This document shows, piece by piece, positions 57,092 through 64,000 of a DNA stretch of 64,000 bases. The position numbers and the translations under genes are program-made. This DNA comes from Hymenobacter montanus (lineage in GTDB: Bacteria > Bacteroidota > Bacteroidia > Cytophagales > Hymenobacteraceae). Numbering within the stretch: the stretch's first letter is position 1; every line of letters starts with the position of its first letter. Below the pieces are notes generated by a model that was given only the letters and a program-made list of their open reading frames with translations, was not told the DNA's origin and ran no database searches. The DNA lies in contig NZ_JACXAD010000003.1 of assembly GCF_014699115.1 (NCBI RefSeq), forward strand, positions 62,001 to 126,000, read 5' to 3'.

Positions 57092-58111
57092 CTACTGGCA
57101 GCTGCCGCCCTCAAGGGCAGTGAATCCGGGTTCGGTAACGGCCTTGGCGTCGAAGGCCAAGGCCAGGGTTTGCAGCACTTTATCGAGGGGTTGCCGCTCA
57201 AATGTGCCCGTGAAATGGCAGGTTCCCAGGGCCGAGGCCCGCAGGCGCAAGTCGTGGTGATAGTACTCGGTTAGGGTAGCAACTACTTCGCTTACGGGGG
57301 TGTTGCGAAAGGTGAGCACGCCGGTTTTCCACGCCAGAAAGTTTAAGTCACTGGTTGAGTCGCGTCGCACCTGCTGGGTAGCCGGATCGTACATGCCCGT
57401 CCAGCCCTTGGTGAGCAGCACCTGCTGGCCGGACCGGGCTAGCCTCACCCGCCCCGTAACCACGCTCACCTGCACGCCGCTCGTACGGGCCGTCACGTTA
57501 AAAGAAGTGCCCAACACGGTGGTTTCGGTGCCCTGGGCCTGAATCACGAACGGTTGGTGCTCGCGCAGGTGCACCACTTCGAAGTACGCCTCGCCCTCGA
57601 GCGTTACCTGGCGGCGCTCGGCGGCGAATGCGGTAGGGTAGGAGAGCCGGCTACCCTCATTGAGCCACACCCGGGTGCCGTCGGGCAAAGTCAGCACCTT
57701 TTGCTGCTGATTCTGCGTCTGCTGCGTTATCAGCGTGGGCTGCTGCCAGTAGTATACCCCCGTGCCCAGCCCCAGGGTAAGGAGGATCGAGGCGGCGATG
57801 CGCAGCCCCCAGTGTTGCCAGGCGGGCCGCTGCGGGCGGGCTATCGGCGCCGCCTGGGGGTTCACGTGCACGGCTACGAAAGGATTATCCCGCCGCATAC
57901 CGGCTTGCAGGCGTTGCCAAAGGGCCGCCGAATCTGGCTGAGCCTGGGAGTAGTCCTGGCGCGACTGCTCCCACACCCGCGCCAAGTGCTCGAACAGGCG
58001 CTGGTTGCGGGCATCGGCTTGGCACCAGTCCCGTATTTGTTGCTGCTCCGCTTCGGTGCATTCGCCCGCCAGGTATTTGGTCAGCAGGTCCCAGTTGGCC
58101 TCGGTGTTCAT
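57092..58111 (-). CDS. FecR-family anti-sigma regulator
   Basis: 339 residues. N-terminal DUF4880-like segment (LLTKYLAGECTEAEQQQIRDW), a membrane helix at about 103-125, FecR domain (VLTLPDGTRVWLNEGSRLSY and LEGEAYFEV), and a C-terminal DUF4974-like domain (LTFRNTPVSEVVATL). This is the usual Bacteroidota layout. Its N-terminus holds the sigma factor, its C-terminus touches the STN domain of the receptor. It lies between the sigma and receptor genes. The 41-base gap to the receptor start points to co-transcription. Confidence 0.95.
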   Translation of the reverse strand: MNTEANWDLLTKYLAGECTEAEQQQIRDWCQADARNQRLFEHLARVWEQSRQDYSQAQPDSAALWQRLQAGMRRDNPFVAVHVNPQAAPIARPQRPAWQHWGLRIAASILLTLGLGTGVYYWQQPTLITQQTQNQQQKVLTLPDGTRVWLNEGSRLSYPTAFAAERRQVTLEGEAYFEVVHLREHQPFVIQAQGTETTVLGTSFNVTARTSGVQVSVVTGRVRLARSGQQVLLTKGWTGMYDPATQQVRRDSTSDLNFLAWKTGVLTFRNTPVSEVVATLTEYYHHDLRLRASALGTCHFTGTFERQPLDKVLQTLALAFDAKAVTEPGFTALEGGSCQ

Positions 58112-58344
58112 GCCTGCCCGCGAGCAAAGGTGAGAAATCTAGAGCGGGCGAGTCTGAAAAAAGGATGGTAATTCATGAGCAGGCAAATAAGGTAGCGTGC
58201 AGATGTGAGAGTGAAGACGTCTTAAGCTGTTTATCCCGGGTTCTGTAGCTAAGGCGATAAAATGGACCGGCACCCCTAAGCCAGCTTTAATTTTTTTTGA
58301 GAAATCTGGCAGACTGCCCGAAAAACGTGTTTTCAATAGAGCGC

Positions 58345-58935
58345 TTACCCCCAAAATGGCAGCATTAATCCCCAGAGCAGCAGCAACTCATAGCCTCGTA
58401 GCCCCGCCCTGAGCTTACGCAGGGCAATGCCCATCTGGGCCTCCACGGTTTTAACGGAGAGATCGAGCTGAGCGGCAATTTCGTGGTAGGTAAGCTCCGC
58501 GTTGCGGCTTAGGTTATAAATGACCCGACACTTTTCGGGCAGCTCGGCCACGGCCCGGTGGATGGCTTCCGCCAGCTGCTGTACCTGCAGCGGCGTATCG
58601 GCCTGCATGGGCGCGGGCAGATCCTCCGGTAAGTCGCCAGCGGGCACCTGCTTGGCATACTGGCTTTTCAGGTAGTCCAGCGAGCGGTGCTTAACGGCCG
58701 CGTACAGATACGACTTGAGCGAAGCCGAAATGACCAGCTCCTGCCGGCGCTCCCATAAGTACAGCAACACATCCTGGATAATGTCTTCGGCGAGTGCGGG
58801 TAGCTGCACATATTTCAGCGCGAACCGGAATAGCTCGACGTGGTAGCGATCGAATATCAAGGCAAATGCCCGCTCACTGCCCTGTTGGAGCTGAACGAGC
58901 AATTCCGCCTCCGGATAATCAATGGCGTCGGACAT
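58345..58935 (-). CDS. FecI-like ECF sigma factor
   Basis: 196 residues from the ATG at 58935. The frame is open to 59271, but the added part is Pro/Arg-rich and not sigma-like. Region 2 (LAEDIIQDVLLYLWERR) and region 4 (LTYHEIAAQLDLSVKTVEAQ) are intact. It heads the FecIR-receptor locus and should transcribe the receptor and DUF4249 genes when the receptor binds ligand. The C-terminal hydrophobic end (YELLLLWGLMLPFWG) is an extra tail not usual in ECF factors; it might touch the membrane. Confidence 0.92.
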   Translation of the reverse strand: MSDAIDYPEAELLVQLQQGSERAFALIFDRYHVELFRFALKYVQLPALAEDIIQDVLLYLWERRQELVISASLKSYLYAAVKHRSLDYLKSQYAKQVPAGDLPEDLPAPMQADTPLQVQQLAEAIHRAVAELPEKCRVIYNLSRNAELTYHEIAAQLDLSVKTVEAQMGIALRKLRAGLRGYELLLLWGLMLPFWG

Positions 58936-59283
58936 TATCGCATAAGGATTTAGAAACGGAAAATGCTGAAATGCTGATAAGAGGGTAGTGGGAGTTGGCT
59001 GAGTATTCGTAGGAAGTCTTTGCCGGGTTATAACGGAAGTTCTGATAGCCAAGGCCCAGGCACGGTAAGCTGGAGCCGGAGTGCCTGGGCCAAAGAAATT
59101 ACCTGAGCTACCTCGGCAACTCCTGTTAAATATAAGACTAAGAGGCTCTGATTTCCGTGCCCCGGTCGACTCCTGCGCTGCTCCTGGGCTTTGCGCCCTG
59201 AGCAAACCGGGAGCATACCCGGTAGGGCTCGCCCGGCCCACGGGACATTTCACCAGTCGGGCCCGAAACACGGAATAGAATAA
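58936..59283. other. Intergenic region with a hairpin
   Basis: About 350 bases. An 11-bp perfect inverted repeat (GGCCCAGGCAC-type arms, 59053-59063 and 59081-59091) has no T-run and may be a weak terminator for the phosphosulfolactate synthase gene or a folded leader of the sigma gene. Nothing else recognised. Confidence 0.45.
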
Positions 59284-60114
59284 CTATCCCCGGGGCATCG
59301 ACGTGCCTGGCTTGCCGGTTTTAGCCGCCGGGCGGAACATGGGGTCCACGGCATCCATGTCGAGGAAGTGCGAGAAGGTGTCGCCGCGCAAGCCCAGGCG
59401 GATGGTTTCGAGGCTTACCACTTCGTTGGGCGCGATGTTGCCCAGGTTCACGTTGGCCCCCAGCAGCTTGATAAACCACACCTGCTGCGCTTTTTGCGGG
59501 GCCTCCCACAGAATCTTCTCGGAGGGAATTTTGGTCAGAATCTCTTCGACCAGGCCCGAGCGCACCTCGCCGGTACTGCGAAACAAGCCCACGTTGCCGC
59601 CCTCGCGGGCTTCCCCAATGACCTTGATGGCCCCGGCCGAGAGCTCGGTTTCCATCTGAGAAATCCACTTGTAGGGGGGGATAATCTTCTCGGCATCCTT
59701 CGAGCCTACCTCGCTCAGCACCCGCACCGACTTGCTTAGCTCGCGGATGTACTCGCACTTACGCTCGTGGTCGAGGTCGATGCTGCCGTCGGATACTTCG
59801 GCGTATTCCATGCCCATGGTGTCGAGCAAGCGGCGATAATCGTCGAACTGATTCCGAATGATGAACGCCTCAAACAGCGTGCCGCCGAAGTAAACCGGGA
59901 TGCCGGCCGCCCGGTAGATTTCGAGCTTACGCTTCAGGTTAGGCACCACGTAGGAGGTGGCCCAGCCCAGCTTTACCACATCGGTGTAGGTACCGCTCAC
60001 TTCAATAAAGTCTTCCACTTCGCGCAGGCTCATGCCCTTGTCCATGACCATGGTATAGCCTTGCTCGCGCGGTTTGAGGGTGCGTTCCGGGAGTTGGGAA
60101 AGATCGTAATTCAT
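59284..60114 (-). CDS. Phosphosulfolactate synthase (ComA family)
   Basis: 276 residues. It matches the ComA TIM-barrel family over its full length: YTMVMDKGMSLREVEDF, VVKLGWATSYV, GIPVYFGGTLFEAFIIRN, EVSDGSIDL and EAREGGNVGLF. The enzyme joins sulfite to phosphoenolpyruvate to give phosphosulfolactate. In archaea this starts coenzyme M synthesis; in bacteria it may feed sulfolactate or sulfonolipid production. The ComB phosphatase and ComC dehydrogenase are not seen here. The active-site residues cannot be confirmed by eye. Confidence 0.88.
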   Translation of the reverse strand: MNYDLSQLPERTLKPREQGYTMVMDKGMSLREVEDFIEVSGTYTDVVKLGWATSYVVPNLKRKLEIYRAAGIPVYFGGTLFEAFIIRNQFDDYRRLLDTMGMEYAEVSDGSIDLDHERKCEYIRELSKSVRVLSEVGSKDAEKIIPPYKWISQMETELSAGAIKVIGEAREGGNVGLFRSTGEVRSGLVEEILTKIPSEKILWEAPQKAQQVWFIKLLGANVNLGNIAPNEVVSLETIRLGLRGDTFSHFLDMDAVDPMFRPAAKTGKPGTSMPRG

Positions 60115-60208
60115 TTGTGGGAGCGCTGATTTTAGGATGTATTAACAGGCTGATGGGCCGAACCGACCGTATGCTACGGAACAGCAAGGCATCCGCAAGC
60201 TCAAAAAA

Positions 60209-60234
60209 AACCGCCCGCGTTGGCGCGGGCGGTT
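60209..60234 (-). terminator. Terminator of the TPR protein gene
   Basis: A perfect 11-bp stem (AACCGCCCGCG and complement, minus strand) with a 4-base loop, followed on the minus strand by eight T. It lies about 100 bases after the TPR stop. Confidence 0.9.
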
Positions 60235-60330
60235 GCAAAAGTAAGGCAATATTACGAGGTGGTATAGGATGAGTGCGGGTAAGGCTCCTTCACCGCACGA
60301 GGGCCTAGTCGTCAGAGCGAACGGCAACTC

Positions 60331-61740
60331 CTACGTGTCTTTTTGGAATTGCTCAATCAGTTTCTGCAGTCCGGGCTGGTTGCGGAGCTCCGGAAAATAG
60401 TCAAACAAGAGCACGTGCTGCTCGTAGTTGAGCGTGAGCGCCGTTTCCAGGGTAGTGTAGGCTTCGCGGAGGCGGCCATCCGCCAGCAGGTAAGCGCACA
60501 GCATGTAATGGAAATGCGCTTCGTGCGGGTGCAGGTTCACGGCGTGCCGCACGAGGTCCACCGCTTCGGAGTAGTGCCCTTGCTCGTAGAGAATGGCGCT
60601 CCAGCTAACCCAGCCCTGGACCTCGTCGGGGGCTACCTCCGTGGCCTTTTCGTACGATTCAAGCGCGCTAACCACGTTGCCCACCTGGTTCTCGGCGGCC
60701 CCGAGGGCCGACCAGTACTCGCCGCTTTCGGCGTAGAGCTCGGTGGCCTTGCGGAAGTAGTGAATGGCCTCGAACCACCGCCCTTGCTCTTGCAGCAGCA
60801 CGCCCTGGCCAAACCAGGCCTCGTCCATCTCGGGGTTTAGCTCGAGGGCCTTGCGGTAGTAGCGGCGGGCGGGCTCCCAGTCGCGGAGCTTTTCGTAGCA
60901 TTCGCCGATGTTGCACAGGGCCTCATCCGTGGGCTCGCCGGGGGGGTAAGCCAACTCAAACTCCGCGATGGCTTTCTGGTATTCCTGCTGGCACACGAAG
61001 GTATCGGCCAGCCAGTGGTGGGCATCGTGAAAATCGGGGCTGATGACCACCGCATAGTCGAACGCCTCGGCGGCCTTCGTAAAGTCCTCGCGGCGATACC
61101 AATACTGGCCCAGGTTGTACCAGGCCGTGGCCGAATACGGGTCATCATCGGTGAAGCGCCGGAAGAACTCCTCGTGCTCTTCGAGGCGGCCAGTCACCTC
61201 CAGGCAGTGCAGGAGCTCCTGCACCCCGGTTTCGTTGTCGGGGTTGAGGCGCAGGCTCTGCTTGTAGTGCTTCGCCGCGCTCTTGAATTTCTGCCAGCTT
61301 TGAAAAGCCAGCCCCAGGTTAAAGTGAATGTCCTCACGCTCGGGTTCCTGCTCCAGGCCCGCCCGAAAGAAGGCTACGGCCTGCGCGAACTCGCCCCGCT
61401 GCGTGCTGATGATGCCGCGCGTTACAGCCACATCCGCGTTGGTTGGGTCGAGGGCGGCCACTTCGTCGATCTGGCGTTCGGCTTCGGAGTAGTCGCCGCG
61501 CATGGCCGTTACCTGGGCCCGGTCAATCAGCAGCTCGGTGGAGAAAGGGTACTGGCCCAGGGCGGCCTCGCAGGCCTGCAGCGCCTTGCCAAATTCCGTA
61601 CTCGTGACGTAGTGGTCAATGATGTTCTCAAAGTCCTCCAAATCGAAGAAAACAGGCTCTTGCTGTTCTACCATGCGCTCGAAACGGCGCACGATATCCA
61701 GCACGGCTCGATGGTTTTCAAAATGTTCGTTCATGCGCAT
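60331..61740 (-). CDS. Tetratricopeptide-repeat protein
   Basis: 469 residues from the ATG at 61740. An ATG at 61734 is equally possible. The frame reaches back to 61839 without TPR character. Nearly the whole length consists of 34-residue TPR units, seen in repeated AWYNLGQYWYRREDF, DEALCNIGECYEKLRDW and GYWSALGAAENQVGNV-type phrases (about twelve). No signal peptide or membrane segment, so it is a cytoplasmic scaffold for protein complexes. The partner is unknown. It ends in its own terminator. Confidence 0.9.
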   Translation of the reverse strand: MRMNEHFENHRAVLDIVRRFERMVEQQEPVFFDLEDFENIIDHYVTSTEFGKALQACEAALGQYPFSTELLIDRAQVTAMRGDYSEAERQIDEVAALDPTNADVAVTRGIISTQRGEFAQAVAFFRAGLEQEPEREDIHFNLGLAFQSWQKFKSAAKHYKQSLRLNPDNETGVQELLHCLEVTGRLEEHEEFFRRFTDDDPYSATAWYNLGQYWYRREDFTKAAEAFDYAVVISPDFHDAHHWLADTFVCQQEYQKAIAEFELAYPPGEPTDEALCNIGECYEKLRDWEPARRYYRKALELNPEMDEAWFGQGVLLQEQGRWFEAIHYFRKATELYAESGEYWSALGAAENQVGNVVSALESYEKATEVAPDEVQGWVSWSAILYEQGHYSEAVDLVRHAVNLHPHEAHFHYMLCAYLLADGRLREAYTTLETALTLNYEQHVLLFDYFPELRNQPGLQKLIEQFQKDT

Positions 61741-61899
61741 AACATCACAATTAAGTGGATTAATCCGGTCTTGTGGGCTGCCCGATCCGGCGGCAGGGTC
61801 CGTAGTACCAAGCCACCCGATAAAGTCCACCCACTCCACTTTAGCGGTTCTCTATCAATAATAACAAATGTTAGTCAAAACCGTGCATTTCGACTGTTG

Positions 61900-62922
61900 C
61901 TAAGATACGATAACTGCCGCAGAGCCTGGCAAGTTTGCCGTTAATTCGGCCGCGCACCACGCCAGCGTATCGGTTAGCGGGCGAAAGCCAAGCCCGGTAA
62001 CGCTTTGCACTTTAGTGTGCGAATACACCACGGGCAGCCGGCCGGCCCGGGCCGTGTCTTTGGTAATCAGGGGTCTGGCTCCCGTGACTACGGCGCGGGC
62101 GTGCTCCAGGCGCCAAATAATTTCGGCCGCCCAGTCGGGTACGGCCAGCAGCGGCGGCCGCCGCTGCATGGCGGCCGCTGCTTGTCGAAAAAAATCAGCC
62201 AGAGGCAGGGCTTCGGCGCTCAGAATGTACCGCTCGCCGCTCGGGGCGGGCTCGTCGAGCGCCAGGGCCAGGAGCTGGGCCACGACGTCGCGCACGTCCA
62301 CGAAGTTAATCAGCCCCCGGGTGTAAAAGAGGTGCTGCTGGTGAGCGTAGCGCAACAGCCGCGTGCTGCTGCGGTCCCAGTCGCCGGGCCCCAGCACCAC
62401 CGACGGGTTGACGATGACGGCCGACAGCCCTTCGGCCACGCCCCGCCACACTTCCAGCTCACCTAAGTACTTGGAAGTAGCATAAGCGGGGTGGGCGGCC
62501 CCGAGGTCCCAGGTGCTCGCTTCGGTTACGGTGAGGGGCTGAGCCGGCCCGGACTCCTTGTGTGTTGCCGGCCCACCCAGGGCCGCCACCGACGACACGT
62601 GCGCCAGCCGGATGCCGGGCTTTTCCAGGCAGGCATCAACCACGGCGGCCGTGCCCTGCACGTTCACGCTGAGCAGTAAATCCTCGTCTTGCGGCGCGTA
62701 CGATACCAGCCCCGCACAGTGAAATACGTGGGTAACGTCGGGCGTGAGGGCCGCCCGCAGCAAATCGGTGTCGAGCAGGTCGCCGGCCAGCCATTCCACG
62801 CCCGGGGCGGCCTGGGGCGGCACGGCGCCCCGGTGCAGAGCCCGTACGGCGAGGCCCCGCGCCCGCAGCGCCCGCAACAGAAAAGAACCAATGAGGCCCG
62901 TGCCGCCGGTAACAAAAATCAT
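61900..62922 (-). CDS. NAD(P)-dependent epimerase/reductase, extended SDR
   Basis: 340 residues. Rossmann turn FVTGGTGLIGSFLLRALR, a Ser in HVSSVAALGG and the catalytic YATSKYLGE (YxxxK) are intact. Sequence order resembles dihydroflavonol-reductase-like SDR proteins, which reduce a sugar nucleotide or a small carbonyl. A sugar-nucleotide role is likely from the nearby polysaccharide genes, but not proven. Its start lies 86 bases from the stop of the CpsB-type gene, and both run on the minus strand. Confidence 0.9.
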   Translation of the reverse strand: MIFVTGGTGLIGSFLLRALRARGLAVRALHRGAVPPQAAPGVEWLAGDLLDTDLLRAALTPDVTHVFHCAGLVSYAPQDEDLLLSVNVQGTAAVVDACLEKPGIRLAHVSSVAALGGPATHKESGPAQPLTVTEASTWDLGAAHPAYATSKYLGELEVWRGVAEGLSAVIVNPSVVLGPGDWDRSSTRLLRYAHQQHLFYTRGLINFVDVRDVVAQLLALALDEPAPSGERYILSAEALPLADFFRQAAAAMQRRPPLLAVPDWAAEIIWRLEHARAVVTGARPLITKDTARAGRLPVVYSHTKVQSVTGLGFRPLTDTLAWCAAELTANLPGSAAVIVS

Positions 62923-63007
62923 GGGTTGCGTCTCTGACTGCCGGGGGCGTATTAAGAAAGTTCGGACAAAAGCCTGAGCTGACCCCGAGCCCCGGCCCGG
63001 CCAGCGG

Positions 63008-63778
63008 TTAAAGGGTAGTGTTTAGCAGCGGCAGCTTAAGCAGCTTCTCGGTGTAGAGCTGGGGCAGGGTCCGGTTTAGTAAGGTTTCGGTGTGCCGCAG
63101 GTGATGGGTATCGGTGCCGACAAAATCAACCAGGGCCGCGTCGATCAACTCTTCGGCTACTCTCTTAGCGGCCGGTGAGTAGTAGCCCGCCAGGGAGTTC
63201 AGGTTGAGCTGGAGCAGCACGCCGTGGTCGTTGCGGAGCTTCTCAAGCTCGGCCAGGCGTCCGTAGAGGTAGGTATAGCGCTCGGGATGAGCCAGTACGG
63301 GCCGGTAGCCCTGGGCCTTCATCTCGAAAATGATTTCGTACAGGTTAAGCGGCTCATTCATGTACGAGGTCTCGAACAGCAGATAGCGCTGGTCGGCCCC
63401 AAAGGTGAGCATCTCGGTACCGTCGGCCAGCTTCCGGCCCAGGAACTCGTCGAGGTAGTATTCCGCGGCACAGTCGAGCTCGACATCGGCCAGTCCGGCG
63501 CTGGTCGCGGCTTCGCTTAGCTGCTGCAGGGCTGCGCGAATGCCCTCCGGTGTGTTCTTATAAAAGTCGCCCATGATGTGGGGCGTCATAATCAACTTGC
63601 GAAACCCCAGGTCCCGCAGGGCCCGGAGCAGGTCCAGGGAGTGGGCTATGGTCTCGGCCCCGTCGTCGAGGCCGGGTAGCAGGTGGGAATGCATGTCGGC
63701 CCCCAAGCTCGCCAGCGTTGGCACCGGCGCTTGGATGGCCGGCTTACTCCCAAAAAGCCGTTGCAGAAACCCCGCCAT
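63008..63778 (-). CDS. CpsB/CapC-type PHP tyrosine-protein phosphatase
   Basis: 256 residues. PHP metal-binding motifs: DMHSHLLPGLDDGA near 29-42, ELDCAAEYYLDE, RPVLAHPERYTY and VGTDTHHL. These phosphatases remove phosphate from the Tyr-rich tail of BY-kinases and so adjust chain length of capsule or exopolysaccharide. The partner kinase ends 18 bases upstream on the same strand, which strongly supports the pairing. Confidence 0.93.
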   Translation of the reverse strand: MAGFLQRLFGSKPAIQAPVPTLASLGADMHSHLLPGLDDGAETIAHSLDLLRALRDLGFRKLIMTPHIMGDFYKNTPEGIRAALQQLSEAATSAGLADVELDCAAEYYLDEFLGRKLADGTEMLTFGADQRYLLFETSYMNEPLNLYEIIFEMKAQGYRPVLAHPERYTYLYGRLAELEKLRNDHGVLLQLNLNSLAGYYSPAAKRVAEELIDAALVDFVGTDTHHLRHTETLLNRTLPQLYTEKLLKLPLLNTTL

Positions 63779-63796
63779 TCCGATCGAGAAATAAGG

Positions 63797-64000
63797 TTAG
63801 TTGAAAAACTTCTTCAGCTTTTCGCTGAAGGTGAGCTCCCGGGCCTCGGGCTCTTCGTAGTACCCTTGGCCGCCGTAGCCGTACCCGTACCCGTAGCCAT
63901 ACCCATAGCCATATCCGTAGCCATAGCCCGAGCCAGCGGAATTAGCATCGTTCAGGATGGTGCACAGGCGCGTGAAGTTGTTGCTGCGCATGAGCCGATT
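63797..64000 (-). CDS. BY-kinase (Wzc-like) C-terminus with Gly-Tyr tail (cut by window edge)
   Basis: The frame is open to the right edge, and only the last 67 codons are present. FTRLCTILNDANSAG resembles the end of Wzc/CapB-type tyrosine kinases. It is followed by nine Gly-Tyr repeats (63875-63928) and a tail GQGYYEEPEARELTFSEKLK. The Tyr cluster is the autophosphorylation site that drives oligomer cycling in polysaccharide export. It lies upstream of the CpsB phosphatase that would reverse this. The kinase domain lies outside the window. Confidence 0.85.
   Translation of the reverse strand, partial: NRLMRSNNFTRLCTILNDANSAGSGYGYGYGYGYGYGYGYGYGGQGYYEEPEARELTFSEKLKKFFN
63875..63928 (-). repeat. 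Nine-copy 6-bp repeat coding for (Gly-Tyr)9
   Basis: The unit GGN-TAY is repeated nine times with synonymous changes (TAT or TAC, GGC, GGG or GGA). Each unit adds one Tyr in frame, so slippage or recombination would change the number of phosphorylation sites without breaking the frame. Confidence 0.9.

Noticed and set aside
63875..63928. A CRISPR-like or tandem repeat array
   Set aside because: It is a coding Gly-Tyr repeat without spacers.

Overview
The window looks like chromosome from a high-GC Bacteroidota of the Cytophagales, most like Hymenobacter. This rests on several signs: type IX secretion (T9SS) C-terminal sorting domains on secreted proteins, TonB-dependent receptors beside DUF4249 lipoproteins, FecR/ECF sigma pairs, Bacteroidota-type promoters (TTG, about 20 bases, TAnnTTTG), starts without Shine-Dalgarno sequences, and the protein relationships I recognise. 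I see no rRNA, tRNA, CRISPR array, prophage or intact insertion sequence.

Layout. 1-5 kb: the start of a DnaQ-like exonuclease, a 5'-truncated plug-domain protein, and a secreted clan-A glycoside-hydrolase-like protein with a T9SS tail. 5.4-8.8 kb: a serine-hydrolase lipoprotein divergent from a LytS/LytTR two-component pair, with two divergent 30-base direct-repeat operators between them. 9-16.3 kb: polA, a giant T9SS fibronectin/GEVED protein, and a second serine hydrolase. 16.6-24.2 kb: a GAF-GAF-sigma54 activator facing a tolC-uspA-emrA-emrB efflux cluster that has a sigma54-like promoter. 24.6-26.4 kb: two roadblock/LC7 paralogues plus a membrane-anchored carboxypeptidase-regulatory-domain protein, closed by a strong terminator. 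26.4-33.9 kb: a lipoprotein, a small AT-hook protein and a MacAB-like ABC exporter operon with duplicated permeases. 34-41 kb: a looser accessory stretch of small secreted proteins, an NlpC/P60-like protein, an acetolactate-decarboxylase-family protein, a 2OG-Fe(II) oxygenase, a DUF2807 protein and a decayed second copy of its 3' end.

41-48.3 kb: uvrB, an ECF sigma factor with an apparent dual-membrane-spanning anti-sigma factor, wrbA, aroE and a DedA protein. 48.7-59 kb: two TonB-dependent receptors. The second belongs to a sigma-FecR-receptor-DUF4249-DUF4249 locus with a clear tandem duplication scar, followed by an acyl-carrier-like protein that lacks the phosphopantetheine serine. 59.3-64 kb: a phosphosulfolactate synthase homologue, a TPR protein, a short-chain epimerase/reductase, a CpsB-type PHP tyrosine phosphatase, and the Tyr-rich tail of a BY-kinase running off the right edge. 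The last two mark the end of a capsule or exopolysaccharide locus.

The main theme is envelope sensing and traffic. The strongest leads are the Dma-like anti-sigma pair (43.2-45.8 kb), the roadblock cassette (24.6-26.3 kb), the LytTR operators (6774-6870), the sigma54 control of the efflux genes (19.0-19.3 kb), and the duplication and decay scars at 36.8 kb and 53.1 kb.
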